64,000 bases of DNA, from assembly GCA_027943745.1 (NCBI GenBank), contig AP025763.1:1116001-1180000 (forward strand). The letters run 5' to 3'. Under the pieces are notes generated by a model. The model did no database searches. It had not been told where the DNA came from and saw only the letters and a list, made by a program, of their open reading frames with translations. Positions 1 to 9,705 of the stretch are shown here, one piece after another. Position numbers and translations under genes: made by a program. Each line of letters begins with the position of its first letter. The first letter of the stretch is position 1. The stretch is from Neptuniibacter victor. GTDB taxonomy: Bacteria > Pseudomonadota > Gammaproteobacteria > Pseudomonadales > Balneatricaceae.

Positions 1-2700
1 ATGGCCAACTACCCAACCAAAGATGGCCGTATTGGCAACGGAGTTGGGCTCGATACACCTGTTTCAGCACTGAATATCTTGCAAGCCTTGAAAGAGGCGG
101 GTTATCCGTTACAAACGCTGCCTGAATCAGGTGATGCGTTAATCCAAGAACTGTTAGGTGCAGTGACGAACAACCCAAATACCTTGCATCAGCTACCTTG
201 CTGGCAAAGTATCTCGCTAGAGGATTATCAGCGTTGTTTTAGTCGGTTGCCGCAAGCTTGTCAGCAAGCCGTATTAGAACAGTGGGGAGGGCCCGAGAAC
301 GATATTAAATATCGTCAGGGACGTTTGATGTTATCGGGTATCCGTTTGGGTGAAACCTTTGTGGGTATTCAGCCTGCCCGTGGTTTTAATATTGATCTCG
401 TTGCTAACTATCATGATCCCGATCTGATCCCTCCGCATAACTATTTAGCCTTCTATTTTTGGTTACGTGAGTGCTATCAAGTCGATGCGGTTATTCATGT
501 GGGTAAACATGGCAATCTAGAATGGCTACCGGGTAAAGGCAGCGCTCTGTCTGATGAGTGTTGGCCGGATATTGCTTTGGGTCCTATGCCGCATTTCTAT
601 CCCTTTATTGTTAATGACCCAGGTGAGGGCGCGCAGGCGAAAAGGCGCACTCAGGCTGTAATTATCGATCACCTTATGCCACCGATGGCGCGTGCTGAAA
701 CTTATGGAGAGATGGCAGTATTAGAAGGGCTGGTGGATGAATATTATCAAGCGATGGGCATGGATGATAAGCGTCAGAAGTGGCTACGCGAAGAGATCCT
801 GAAACAGGTAGAAAGCACCCATCTTCTTGAAGAACTTAATGGTTCTGATCCTACAGACGATGATGCGGTACTGAATGACTTAGACGCCTACCTTTGTGAT
901 ATCAAAGAGGCACAGATTCGTCATGGGTTACATATTTTAGGCGAACTGCCGAATACAGAAAAACTAGCCGATACGCTGGTGGCACTTTTGCGCTTGCCTC
1001 GTGGTAGTGATGCTTGTAGCCAAGGCTTACTGCACAATATCGTTGATGACCTGAATCTAAAGGATCAAAAGGGTGAACGCTTTGAGCCTTTGGAGGCTGG
1101 AGCAAAAACATGGCAGGGTGCAAAACCCGATCTGCTCGATAATCTATCAACAAGTGATTGGCGAAGTGAGGCGGATACTCGGGAGCGCTTAGAATTACTG
1201 GCGGTTCAGTTGATCACGGCTACGGTGCTTAAATCACCTTCCACAAATGATGTTAGTTGTACGATTTTACAGCAACTTCCACGAACTAAGCAGCAGCTTA
1301 GCTATGTTCGTAAGACGATCTATAGAGCACTGCAGCAAAGTGCCGAACTGGAAATTCAATCGCTGTTAGATGGCCTAGGAGGAGTATTTGTTAATCCGGG
1401 CCCGAGTGGTGCGCCCACACGTGGCCGTTTAGATACCTTGCCAACAGGGCGTAATTTTTACTCTGTGGATAATCGTTCCATTCCTTCACCGGCGGCTTGG
1501 GCAATTGGTGAGCGTTCTGCACAAGCGTTGATCGAACGGCATCTTCAAGAGCAGGGTGATTACCCGCTTAACTTAGGTTTATCTGTGTGGGGAACCGCCA
1601 CCATGAGAACCGGTGGTGATGATATAGCGCAAGCGTTTGCATTGATGGGGGTTCGACCTATTTGGGCGCTGGGCTCAAATCGTGTTGTTGATTTTGAGAT
1701 TATCAGCTCGCAGCTTTTAGGGCGTCCACGGGTGGATGTGACCTTGCGTGTTTCAGGTTTTTTCCGTGATGCCTTTCCTAATGTGATGCGTTTATATGAT
1801 GCCGCAGTGCAAGCTATTGCTGAATTTGATGAACCGGGAACGGGCAATACCATTAAGCAGAATATTGCTAAACGCCAGCAACAGTTAATGGATGAAGGCT
1901 TATCTACAGAGTCAGCACTGCGTCAAGCAAGTTACCGTGTGTTTGGTAGTAAACCCGGTGCTTATGGGGCGGGGCTACAAGGCTTAATTGATGAGCGCTG
2001 TTGGGAGCAAAAAAGTGATCTTGCAGAGGCTTATCTGAACTGGGGCGGTTATGCCTATACGGGGGCTTTTTCCTCCAGTGGTACCTCTTCAAATACAGTA
2101 GATAATCCAGATTTTGAAGATGATGGCGTTGCTGTTCCTGAAGCGTTCCAGTATCAGTTATCCACATTAGAGGCTGTCGTTCAAAATCAGGATAACCGTG
2201 AGCACGATATCCTGGATTCAGATGATTACTACCAGTTCCAAGGAGGGATGAGTAACGCTGTTGAGATCTATAAAGGGGAAGCGCCCCAGGTCTATCATAG
2301 CGATCATTCAAATCCTCAAAAGCCTAAAGTGTGTACGCTGAAAGAGGAGCTGAATCGGGTGATTCGTTCACGTCTTCTTAATCCAAAATGGATCTCTGCG
2401 ATGCAAGAGCATGGTTATAAAGGTGCTTTTGAGATGACCGCAAGTGTGGATTATCTATTTGCCTACGATGCGACAACAAACCTCATCGCTGATTATCAGT
2501 ATGAGAAAGTCTCCGATGCTTTAGTGTTTGATGCGCAAAATCGAGCTTTTCTGGAACAGCATAACCCGCATGCGTTAGAAGAGATGGCTGAGCGGTTGCT
2601 AGAAGCGAGTCAACGGGGATTGTGGCAGGAACCGGGCGAATATACAGAGCGCCTGCAAAACCTGTTATTAGAGATAGATGAGCAGCAGGAAGGTACTTAG
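1..2700 (+). CDS. cobN: Cobaltochelatase large subunit CobN, C-terminal part (5' end outside window)
   Basis: CobN is the large, ATP-dependent subunit that inserts cobalt into hydrogenobyrinic acid a,c-diamide in cobalamin synthesis. The visible 899 residues match the C-terminal two thirds of a protein usually about 1250-1400 residues long. The frame is open from base 1 and the segment ANYPTKDGRIGNGVGLDTP at the start is an internal CobN motif, so the first ATG is probably an internal Met and the gene begins upstream. The hallmark GKHGNLEWLPGKG lies near residues 169-181. Downstream are cobQ, cbiB, cobD and cbiX on the same strand, 82 bases separating cobN from cobQ. The related magnesium chelatase subunit ChlH/BchH is the main alternative, but the cobalamin neighbours argue for CobN. 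No CobS/CobT partner is visible here. Confidence 0.93.
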   Translation: MANYPTKDGRIGNGVGLDTPVSALNILQALKEAGYPLQTLPESGDALIQELLGAVTNNPNTLHQLPCWQSISLEDYQRCFSRLPQACQQAVLEQWGGPENDIKYRQGRLMLSGIRLGETFVGIQPARGFNIDLVANYHDPDLIPPHNYLAFYFWLRECYQVDAVIHVGKHGNLEWLPGKGSALSDECWPDIALGPMPHFYPFIVNDPGEGAQAKRRTQAVIIDHLMPPMARAETYGEMAVLEGLVDEYYQAMGMDDKRQKWLREEILKQVESTHLLEELNGSDPTDDDAVLNDLDAYLCDIKEAQIRHGLHILGELPNTEKLADTLVALLRLPRGSDACSQGLLHNIVDDLNLKDQKGERFEPLEAGAKTWQGAKPDLLDNLSTSDWRSEADTRERLELLAVQLITATVLKSPSTNDVSCTILQQLPRTKQQLSYVRKTIYRALQQSAELEIQSLLDGLGGVFVNPGPSGAPTRGRLDTLPTGRNFYSVDNRSIPSPAAWAIGERSAQALIERHLQEQGDYPLNLGLSVWGTATMRTGGDDIAQAFALMGVRPIWALGSNRVVDFEIISSQLLGRPRVDVTLRVSGFFRDAFPNVMRLYDAAVQAIAEFDEPGTGNTIKQNIAKRQQQLMDEGLSTESALRQASYRVFGSKPGAYGAGLQGLIDERCWEQKSDLAEAYLNWGGYAYTGAFSSSGTSSNTVDNPDFEDDGVAVPEAFQYQLSTLEAVVQNQDNREHDILDSDDYYQFQGGMSNAVEIYKGEAPQVYHSDHSNPQKPKVCTLKEELNRVIRSRLLNPKWISAMQEHGYKGAFEMTASVDYLFAYDATTNLIADYQYEKVSDALVFDAQNRAFLEQHNPHALEEMAERLLEASQRGLWQEPGEYTERLQNLLLEIDEQQEGT

Positions 2701-2782
2701 TAGTTATTTTAATCGATAGGTTGAATAAAAGATGCCCGGAAATATTCGCTCACGGGGTGAGCATCAACAAAATGAGAGATAA

Positions 2783-4285
2783 ATGAGCCAGTTTAAAAGT
2801 CCACACACGCTAATGGTACAAGGCACGACATCAGATGCGGGAAAAAGCATTTTGGTGACAGCGCTGTGCCGTATTTTAGCGCGTCATCAGCTATCAGTAG
2901 CGCCTTTTAAACCACAAAATATGGCGCTTAATAGTGCAGTGACAGCGGAAGGTGGAGAGATTGGGCGGGCGCAGGCGGTGCAAGCGGAGGCCTGTTATCT
3001 TGCGCCATCAGTTGGGATGAATCCGGTACTGCTGAAGCCCAACAGCGATATAGGTGCGCAGGTAATTGTGAATGGCCAAGCGATTGGCAATATGAAAGCA
3101 ACGGAATATCACGCATTTAAACCTAGTTTACTGACGGAAGTGGTCAAGAGTCATCAAACGTTACAGCAGCAATATACGGCGGTAATTGTTGAAGGGGCGG
3201 GTAGCCCGGCAGAGATTAACCTCCGTGAACATGATATTGCCAATATGGGGTTTGCCGAAGAGATCGATTGTCCTGTGATTATTGTGGCTGATATTGACCG
3301 GGGTGGTGTCTTTGCGCATTTAGTGGGGACTTATGAGTTACTCAGTGAGTCAGAAAAGTCGCGGGTGAAAGGGTTTGTGATTAACCGCTTTCGCGGCGAT
3401 GTGTCTCTGTTACAACCGGGAAATGATTGGTTAACAGAACGTACAGGTGTGCCGGTTTTGGCCGTGATTCCTTATATCACTAACTTACATATTGAAGCGG
3501 AAGATGCGGTTAATCAGCAGCAAAAAGGTACCGATAGTTATCAACAAGTGAAGGTCGCTGTGCCCCTTTATCCTCGGGCGAGTAACCATACGGATTTTGA
3601 CGTGCTACGTATGCATCCGCAGGTGGATTGCGAGTTTATAAGGGATAGTTCACAGTTTGCAGGGGCTGATTTGATTGTCTTGCCGGGCAGTAAAAACGTA
3701 CGTGGCGATTTAGCATGGTTCCGTGAAAACGGTTGGGAAGATATCATCAAACGGCATCTACGTTTAGGTGGCAAAGTGATTGGTATTTGTGGTGGTTATC
3801 AGATGTTAGGTCAGTTTATTCATGATCCCGATCAGATTGAATCAAGCGCGGGGTCCAGTCGGGGTATTGGCTTATTGGATATAGAAACAACTTTAATGGA
3901 AAACAAGTGCTTACGAAATGTGACTGGCACGCTGTTTAATAGTGCTATTCCGGTGAAAGGTTATGAAATCCATGCGGGCATGAGCCAAGGTTCAGCATTG
4001 GGTAACCCTCTGTTTCAGTTAGAGGATGAAGCTGGAAACCCACAGCCTGAAGGCGTCAGAAGTGATGATGACGCAGTGCTAGGTACTTATCTTCACGGGG
4101 TGTTTGATCAGCCTGAACTGCTAGCAGAATTACTAAAATGGGCTGGCTTAGATCAGCAGCAAGCATTTGATTATCCAGAATTTAGAGATCAGCAGATCAA
4201 CCGTTTAGCGGATGCTGTCGAAGCAGTGATGCCATTAGACTCTTTGCTGCATCTGTTAACGCTAGATGAGATAAGTTCTTCATGA
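2783..4285 (+). CDS. cobQ: Cobyric acid synthase CobQ (CbiP)
   Basis: Glutamine-dependent amidase that converts adenosylcobyrinic acid a,c-diamide to adenosylcobyric acid in the cytoplasm. The 500 residues are normal length. The N-terminal half is a dethiobiotin-synthetase-like P-loop domain with [10 protein letters not shown] near residue 13 and [11 protein letters not shown] after it. The C-terminal half is a class I glutamine amidotransferase domain; the nucleophile Cys lies in [13 protein letters not shown] near residue 337, and a His in GTYLHGVFD near residue 438 fits the catalytic histidine. The stop overlaps the next start (ATGA), so it is translationally coupled to cbiB. Confidence 0.97.
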   Translation: MSQFKSPHTLMVQGTTSDAGKSILVTALCRILARHQLSVAPFKPQNMALNSAVTAEGGEIGRAQAVQAEACYLAPSVGMNPVLLKPNSDIGAQVIVNGQAIGNMKATEYHAFKPSLLTEVVKSHQTLQQQYTAVIVEGAGSPAEINLREHDIANMGFAEEIDCPVIIVADIDRGGVFAHLVGTYELLSESEKSRVKGFVINRFRGDVSLLQPGNDWLTERTGVPVLAVIPYITNLHIEAEDAVNQQQKGTDSYQQVKVAVPLYPRASNHTDFDVLRMHPQVDCEFIRDSSQFAGADLIVLPGSKNVRGDLAWFRENGWEDIIKRHLRLGGKVIGICGGYQMLGQFIHDPDQIESSAGSSRGIGLLDIETTLMENKCLRNVTGTLFNSAIPVKGYEIHAGMSQGSALGNPLFQLEDEAGNPQPEGVRSDDDAVLGTYLHGVFDQPELLAELLKWAGLDQQQAFDYPEFRDQQINRLADAVEAVMPLDSLLHLLTLDEISSS

Positions 4286-5262
4286 GTATAGCTCTCAGTG
4301 TATTGATCGCTTTAGTGTTAGATTATTTTTTGAAAGAGCCAAGGCGTTTTCACCCTTTGGTGGGGTTTGGCAATCTTGCTGCGGCGTTAGAAAAGCGTTT
4401 TAACTCGCCGCAAGAGAGTAAAGTAACGGCTGTTACCGCTGCGGGTACGAAAGGTAGGTCTTCTGGGGTTATCGCTTGGTCCCTGGCTGTATTACCTTTA
4501 GTACTGATCGCGGTTTTGTCGCAATTTTTACTTGAGAGCTATCCATTTATTGCAGCTGTTTTAGGTGGAATTGTTCTGTATCTATGTATCGGTTGGCAGA
4601 GCTTATTAGGGCACGCAAAAGCAATTTCAGATCCACTGCAGGCGGAGGATCTACCTTCTGCCCGCCATGCGGTAGGTATGATTGTTAGTCGCGATACATC
4701 TGAGCTAAGTGAGCAAGCGATCGCTTCGGCAGCAACAGAATCCGTATTAGAGAATGGTGCTGATGCTATTTTTTCAGCGATCTTCTGGTTTTGTTTATTG
4801 GGTATTCCGGGCGTTATTCTGTACCGACTTAGTAATACGTTGGATGCCATGTGGGGATATAAAAACGAACGTTATCTGCAGTTTGGCTGGTGTGCAGCGC
4901 GTATGGATGATCTTCTGAATTATGTTCCTGCTCGATTAACGGCATTAAGTTATGCGTTGTTAGGTCATACTGCGATTGCGGTTAACGCATGGCGGCAGCA
5001 GGCGAAATCTTGGAAAAGCCCTAATGCAGGTCCGGTTATGGCATCAGGTGCTGGTGCTATTAACGTTTCGTTGGGTGGGGCGGCTATTTATCATGGAGAG
5101 CTACAAGATCGTCCAGCTTTAGGGCCTGAAACGGGGAGTGCGCCATCGGAAAAGAGTGTGAGAGATGCTTGTGAGCTGGTCAATCGTGTTTTGATGTTTT
5201 GGTTTACCGTGATTTATATATTGATGGCAGTGACGGTGTCTATACAGAGTGCTAGCTTGTGA
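4282..5262 (+). CDS. cbiB: Adenosylcobinamide-phosphate synthase CbiB (CobD in Pseudomonas naming)
   Basis: Integral membrane enzyme that attaches the aminopropanol (phosphate) arm to cobyric acid. The 326-residue protein has several hydrophobic segments and family motifs: [18 protein letters not shown] near the N terminus, [17 protein letters not shown] in the middle, and [16 protein letters not shown], then near the C terminus [19 protein letters not shown]. It starts at an ATG overlapping the cobQ stop by four bases and ends overlapping the GTG start of the next gene by four bases, which shows a tightly coupled operon. Confidence 0.95.
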   Translation: MSIALSVLIALVLDYFLKEPRRFHPLVGFGNLAAALEKRFNSPQESKVTAVTAAGTKGRSSGVIAWSLAVLPLVLIAVLSQFLLESYPFIAAVLGGIVLYLCIGWQSLLGHAKAISDPLQAEDLPSARHAVGMIVSRDTSELSEQAIASAATESVLENGADAIFSAIFWFCLLGIPGVILYRLSNTLDAMWGYKNERYLQFGWCAARMDDLLNYVPARLTALSYALLGHTAIAVNAWRQQAKSWKSPNAGPVMASGAGAINVSLGGAAIYHGELQDRPALGPETGSAPSEKSVRDACELVNRVLMFWFTVIYILMAVTVSIQSASL

Positions 5263-6374
5263 GTGATTTGATTCATGGCGGTGATCTTATTTCCGCGAGT
5301 GTTCGGTATGATATTCCGATTGAAAATTGGATTGATCTATCCACAGGTATTAATCCTTGCGCTTATCCTCTGCCGTCGTTGAATGTTAATAGTTTTCAGC
5401 GTTTGCCTTATCAGAAGCCTGCTTTTGATGAGGCGGTCATTCGTTATTATGGCCATAAAAGCTTTTTGGCCTGTAGCGGCTCTCAGCAGGTTATTGAATG
5501 TTTACCAAGATTTTTACCCGCTCTAACGGTTTTATTACCTGAAATCGGTTATCAAGAGCATCGACATAGTTGGAATAAGCATGGTTATGAATGTTGTTTT
5601 TATTCAGCCGATAGTCGAGCCAATGCGGTCAATATAATTGAGAAGCGTCTATCCGAAGGGAAACCATTTCATCTGGTCGTAATTAATCCCAATAACCCTT
5701 CAGGTTTATGTTTTACGGCTAAGCAGTTGTTAGCTTGGGCGGAAAGAATGCCGAAAGGAGGCCATATAATCATTGATGAGGCCTTTATTGATCTAAGCCC
5801 AGAACAGAGCGTTTTATCTTATTATGATACGTTTTTGCAATTAGATAACCTGTTGGTATTAAGGTCATTTGGTAAGTTTTTCGGTCTTGCGGGTGTACGT
5901 TTAGGTTTTTTGTTTGGTGCGCCAGACTTAATAAAAAAAATAGCTTCACATCTAGGTCCTTGGGCGGTTAATGGTCCGGCTCAAGATGTCGCGATGGTAG
6001 CATTGGGTGACCAAGGCTGGCACGTTGAGGCTAGAGAAAAAGTTCAGCAGAATAGTAAAGCTACCCTCGCTTTATTTACCCCGTTGATTGAGCGACTCAC
6101 TTTTAATAAACAAGCGATTAGAATGAGTACTAGTAGCACCGAAAGCGTATTTGGGCTTTTTAGCAGCTGGTGGATAGAAACGAGTGTAGCACTCACTATG
6201 TATGAGTTTTTTGCACAAAGGGGAGTCTTGCTTCGAGTCATTACTGAACGCAGCAGCTCTGCTGAGTTTGCAGGATATAGCCTGGTACGATCAGGAATTA
6301 TTGATAAAGATAACAGTGTTGTCGTTGATAAATTACAGCAAGTTATAGATGAGTATATTTTAACGTTGAATTGA
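5259..6374 (+). CDS. cobD: Threonine-phosphate decarboxylase (CobD; CobC in Pseudomonas naming)
   Basis: PLP-dependent class I/II aminotransferase-fold enzyme that makes the aminopropanol phosphate used by CbiB. It begins with GTG in the overlap GTGA with cbiB. The N terminus (HGGDLISASVRY ... IDLSTGINPCAYP) is typical of this family as opposed to histidinol-phosphate aminotransferase, and the PLP lysine is K206 in SFGKFFGLAGVRLGF. Conserved NPNNPSG and IIDEAFIDL motifs precede it. The 371 residues are somewhat longer than the usual 330-360. HisC-type aminotransferase is the only serious alternative; position next to cbiB favours CobD. Confidence 0.9.
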   Translation: MSDLIHGGDLISASVRYDIPIENWIDLSTGINPCAYPLPSLNVNSFQRLPYQKPAFDEAVIRYYGHKSFLACSGSQQVIECLPRFLPALTVLLPEIGYQEHRHSWNKHGYECCFYSADSRANAVNIIEKRLSEGKPFHLVVINPNNPSGLCFTAKQLLAWAERMPKGGHIIIDEAFIDLSPEQSVLSYYDTFLQLDNLLVLRSFGKFFGLAGVRLGFLFGAPDLIKKIASHLGPWAVNGPAQDVAMVALGDQGWHVEAREKVQQNSKATLALFTPLIERLTFNKQAIRMSTSSTESVFGLFSSWWIETSVALTMYEFFAQRGVLLRVITERSSSAEFAGYSLVRSGIIDKDNSVVVDKLQQVIDEYILTLN

Positions 6375-6452
6375 TCTATCAAAAACGCTGTGTTTCGAGC
6401 ACAGTAGAGTAGAATTCAGCAGATTTTCTTATGATTTATTGGAGATAGCCCA

Positions 6453-7601
6453 GTGCCTAAAAAAGGTATTATGGTATGCGGTCACGGTAGCCGTGATAAA
6501 GATGCAGAACGTGAATTTGGCCGAGTGGCAGCAGGATTAAAAAAACGATTTCCTGATCTGCCAGTGGAGTATGGCTTTCTAGAGTTTTCTGCGCCTAATA
6601 TCCATATGGGACTGAACGCTTTGCTTGAGCAAGGGGTTGAAGATATTTATGCCGTACCAGGTATGTTGTTCGCGGCCACGCATGCTAAAAATGATATCCC
6701 TTCTGTTTTAACAACTTATGCAGAGCAGAACGACGGAGTTGCTGTTCATTATGGCAAAGAGCTAGGTTTACACCCTGCGATGATCGACGCTTTTCAGGCA
6801 CGTATCTATGAATCGCTAGGTTTGGACCCTGAGAATCCTCCAGAAAGTTTATATGACACTATGTTAGTTGTTGTCGGTCGTGGGACGTCTGATACGGAAG
6901 CGAATGCCGAAGCGGCGAAACTAACACGAATCGTGAATGAAAATATGGGCTTTGGTTGGGCTGATACGGTTTATTCCGGAGTAACCTATCCCTCTGTCGG
7001 TGTGGGTTTAGAACGCTTAATGAAACTTGGTTTTAAGCGTATTGTCGTTGCACCTTATTTCTTGTTTACAGGCCGGTTAATTAAACGAATCTTCGGCTAT
7101 GTGGATAAGGTGGCTGGGGATAACCCAAGTATTGAATTCATTAAAACGCCTTATCTGAATGACCATGAAAAAGTGATTGATGCTTTTGAGGTCAGGGTAC
7201 GTGAGATATTGGATGATACCGCGCCTAGTGGAGATGAAAGTTTAATGGAATCTTTTCAGCGTCGTTTAGCCGCGGGTGAGGTTGATATTCATCATCATCA
7301 TGCTGAATTCGATCCGAATGACGATCAGGATAAAAGCGCTGAGCATTCACATGATCATGGCCATTCGCACAGTCATGACCATAGCCACGCTCACGGGCAC
7401 AGTCATGATCATAGCCATTCGCACGATCATGGCCATTCACATGGTGTGTATAAACATATTGGCCATCCGTTAGGCCCACGTACAATGATTGGCGAAGGCA
7501 TCTGCTGCTGTTTTATGAGCCAGTTTACGCAGGATATTCTTGATGAAGAGAAGGAACGAATTTCTCAATGTAAGCCTGAGAATGCTTTAGCGCATAAGTA
7601 A
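6453..7601 (+). CDS. cbiX: Long-form sirohydrochlorin cobaltochelatase CbiX with His-rich tail
   Basis: Two tandem CbiX/SirB chelatase domains (about residues 4-115 and 140-262), followed by a linker and a His-rich stretch near residues 280-331 made of repeated HSHDH/HGHSH units, then a GEGICCCFMSQF segment with three consecutive cysteines. Chelatase histidines are visible in CGHGSRD (His10) and LFAATHAKNDIP. The second domain has GRGTSDTEANAEA in place of the GHGS motif. Long CbiX proteins are known to carry a His-rich region and a C-terminal Fe-S motif, which fits. The start is GTG at 6453 with GGAG eight bases upstream. It follows cobD by 78 bases and is probably the last gene of the cluster. 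The His-rich part is probably metal storage or delivery (inference). Confidence 0.88.
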   Translation: MPKKGIMVCGHGSRDKDAEREFGRVAAGLKKRFPDLPVEYGFLEFSAPNIHMGLNALLEQGVEDIYAVPGMLFAATHAKNDIPSVLTTYAEQNDGVAVHYGKELGLHPAMIDAFQARIYESLGLDPENPPESLYDTMLVVVGRGTSDTEANAEAAKLTRIVNENMGFGWADTVYSGVTYPSVGVGLERLMKLGFKRIVVAPYFLFTGRLIKRIFGYVDKVAGDNPSIEFIKTPYLNDHEKVIDAFEVRVREILDDTAPSGDESLMESFQRRLAAGEVDIHHHHAEFDPNDDQDKSAEHSHDHGHSHSHDHSHAHGHSHDHSHSHDHGHSHGVYKHIGHPLGPRTMIGEGICCCFMSQFTQDILDEEKERISQCKPENALAHK

Positions 7602-7811
7602 GTTGATATAACTTAGCAATTTCTTAATAAAGTAGACTCTCAGTTTACGAAATTCTTTATATACAAGACTCTCTTCCTAATTTGTCGAAATAGCGGATTA
7701 GGAGGAGAGGACACTTAGCGGAAAAAACGATTCAACTTAATCCTCCTCAAGTCTTTTCTTTTTTATTTCTACTAATATCTCTATTAATTGAATTTTGAGA
7801 TCTGGTAGCAA

Positions 7812-8231
7812 ATGAATAATGAAAGCAGAGCATTAGCTTTAGCCCCTTTAATAACCCCTTTGGCCTTTGTGGCATATGCGTTTTATGCCGATCTTGCCGG
7901 TTTTAATTTTGATCAGGGTGTTTTGACGTTCGTTGGTTTGTTCATTGGGATGTCTATCGCTAGTTTGGCCGTCGCCTATGTATATATGTTTTTTATTGGT
8001 TATCGCTTCTACCGATTACTGGTTAAAAAACAAAGAGTGAACTTTTTTACACTGACGTTGGGGGGCGTGTTTGTAGCAGATATTCCTATGTTGCTAATTT
8101 GGCCTGCGGCAGAGGTGGCTGGATCAGTGGGGTTTTATCAAACATTCCAATTATTTTCTTTTGTTGGATTGATGATAGGGTTAAATTTTTGGTTTTTGCT
8201 GAATCGAAGCAGTGGTGATGGCACGGCTTAA
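7812..8231 (+). CDS. Small integral membrane protein, unknown function
   Basis: 139 residues with four likely transmembrane segments (about residues 10-30, 37-60, 75-97 and 105-128) and a short charged loop VKKQRVN between the second and third. No motif that names a family is visible. It stands alone, 210 bases after cbiX and convergent with the YjbR-type gene. It is well formed and of normal codon use, so it is probably a real gene, but no role can be given. Confidence 0.7.
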   Translation: MNNESRALALAPLITPLAFVAYAFYADLAGFNFDQGVLTFVGLFIGMSIASLAVAYVYMFFIGYRFYRLLVKKQRVNFFTLTLGGVFVADIPMLLIWPAAEVAGSVGFYQTFQLFSFVGLMIGLNFWFLLNRSSGDGTA

Positions 8232-8256
8232 AGAGCGGCACCTTATGTCGTCCTTA

Positions 8257-8288
8257 GTTGCTTATTTATAAAGTTGCTTATTTATAAA
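8257..8288. repeat. Tandem 16-bp duplication
   Basis: GTTGCTTATTTATAAA occurs twice in direct tandem (8257-8272 and 8273-8288). The second copy contains the stop codon of the YjbR-type gene on the minus strand, so the last residues and the 3' flank come from a local duplication. Confidence 0.85.
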
Positions 8289-8691
8289 GTTCTTCCAAAG
8301 GGTAGTGCAGTTCTAACTGGAGCCTTTCTGCTTTTTTAAGTCCTTTTACAACTAACCCGTAAGAGCGATCTATCAATCGTTCTATCTCTTTCTCAGGCAT
8401 AGAGTCGACAAGTACGACACTATTCCAGTGTTTCTTAGACATATGGTAGCCAGGTAATACTTCAGGGAATATATCTCTTAGCATTGTGGCTTCTTCTGGA
8501 TCGCATTTGAGATTTATAAAAGCATGACCTGCATAGTTGGGGCCTAGCTCCTTTCCTTTGGGACCACTCGTGCTTAATAGGCCAAACATCTTATTTTTAA
8601 TTTTGAATACCGCGACATCAGGGCCAAAGGGATAATCTATCGACGCTTCTGGGCGGGAAAGACAGTATTCTTGCGCTTGTGTGAAGTCCAT
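8278..8691 (-). CDS. MmcQ/YjbR family protein
   Basis: About 137 residues from the start MDFTQAQEYCLSRPEA. The family signature is clear: YCLSRPEASIDYPFGPDVAVFK, then KMFGLLS, an NLKCDPEEA segment, GYHMSKKHWNSVVL and a C-terminal DRSYGLVVKGL. The fold resembles double-stranded DNA-binding domains, but the physiological role is not settled. An upstream in-frame ATG at 8739 would add 16 residues and overlap the next gene by eight bases; the internal ATG at 8691 is preferred because family members start close to the MDF-like segment and AGGA lies upstream of it. Confidence 0.88.
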   Translation of the reverse strand: MDFTQAQEYCLSRPEASIDYPFGPDVAVFKIKNKMFGLLSTSGPKGKELGPNYAGHAFINLKCDPEEATMLRDIFPEVLPGYHMSKKHWNSVVLVDSMPEKEIERLIDRSYGLVVKGLKKAERLQLELHYPLEELYK

Positions 8692-8731
8692 GAGAGAGAT
8701 CCTAGTCGTGATAGTGAGGGAACTGTTCTTG

Positions 8732-9010
8732 TCAAACATCTATAGAGCCAGAGAGCAGGCTTAAACCTTCAGGCCCGGGCTTCATGCATGAGGATGCGTT
8801 GCGAGCATTGGCGAAATCAACAGCGCTAGGGGTTAAGTAGACTTTGACGTTACAGTGAAGACTTCCTTCGGATTCATGACGAAAGAATGCGGCCATAAGT
8901 TGGCTGTTACCTTCTTGTTGAGTGTATTGTTCAAACTGTTTTTGTAGCGCTTCAAGAGGTTGATCAGCAAACATACCGTCACCAATATTTATGCAAAACC
9001 AGTTGCTCAT
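8732..9010 (-). CDS. Hypothetical protein, 92 residues
   Basis: Starts MSNWFCINIGDGMFADQP and has no signal peptide or membrane segment. I do not recognise the family. It lies directly upstream of the YjbR-type gene on the same strand and nearly abuts it, so the two are probably cotranscribed. A cytoplasmic alpha/beta protein is likely from composition. Confidence 0.65.
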   Translation of the reverse strand: MSNWFCINIGDGMFADQPLEALQKQFEQYTQQEGNSQLMAAFFRHESEGSLHCNVKVYLTPSAVDFANARNASSCMKPGPEGLSLLSGSIDV

Positions 9011-9141
9011 TCTTCCACTCCACCATCAAAACCAATGGGGCGGTTTTGATGTTATTGTGATTACAATACTGTTCTCTCATAATCCTATATGGCCTTCGCC
9101 AATAAAAAAACACACAGTGCTTAACTAAGATGGATTAATTC

Positions 9142-9627
9142 ATGTTTGCTGAACAAGGTATTAGCGTTAAGAGGTATTTAGTTGTTATTGCGTCATTGCT
9201 ATTAATGTCGGGTTGTAGCGACGATGAAGTCGGCGATGTGTCTTTAGGTTTGTTGACGACAAAGGATATTAAAATCAGCGTGCTTGTTGATCCTATCGTG
9301 ACAGGTGTTACCTGTCATATTGCTAGTATCGAAGCTGATTTAGATTTTGCAGACCCGAGTGATGGCTCTATTGCTTGTCGCCAAACTGGGGCGATTAGCC
9401 CTGATATGATCAAACAGGTTGATAAATCAAAGTCGGGTGAGGTGGTGTTTAAAAAATCGAAAAGTATTCTTTTCAAATCACTAAAAATACGTCGTATTTT
9501 AGATGCTCAATCTCAAACCTTGATGTATGTATCGTATTCAACGAAAGAAACTTCGGGAAGCTATAAACATAGCTTATCCACTGTTCCGCTTTGGGGAACA
9601 CAAGCATATGGCTATAACACTCAATAA
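9142..9627 (+). CDS. creA: CreA family lipoprotein
   Basis: 161 residues. The N terminus has a hydrophobic stretch ending in a lipobox (LLLMSGC, Cys25), so the protein is probably a lipoprotein. The CreA family core is clear: DPIVTGVTCHIAS, then ADPSDGSIACRQTGAI with the conserved cysteine pair, and the C-terminal MYVSYSTKETSGSYKHSLSTVPL. The function of CreA is not established. The predicted ATG gives a slightly long leader of eight residues before the positively charged KRY; no better start is in frame. It converges with the HPP gene. Confidence 0.88.
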   Translation: MFAEQGISVKRYLVVIASLLLMSGCSDDEVGDVSLGLLTTKDIKISVLVDPIVTGVTCHIASIEADLDFADPSDGSIACRQTGAISPDMIKQVDKSKSGEVVFKKSKSILFKSLKIRRILDAQSQTLMYVSYSTKETSGSYKHSLSTVPLWGTQAYGYNTQ

Positions 9628-9705
9628 AGGGGTGCTACTTCAGATTCAGCAGATACCATCAAATATTGTGATTTAGATTAGTTAAGTTTTTCAATGAAGT
9701 AAGGC

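Noticed and set aside
2701-2782. Cobalamin riboswitch in the cobalamin cluster
   Set aside because: The gap is too short and shows no B12-box; any riboswitch would be upstream of the window.
7225-7485. ORFs in other frames over the His-rich tail of cbiX
   Set aside because: They are by-products of the repetitive CAT/CAC codons and have no start signals or homology pattern.
7675-7770. Inverted repeat CCTAAT...ATTAGG and purine/pyrimidine-rich arms between cbiX and the membrane gene
   Set aside because: The arms are short and imperfect and no T-tract follows, so neither a terminator nor an operator can be supported.
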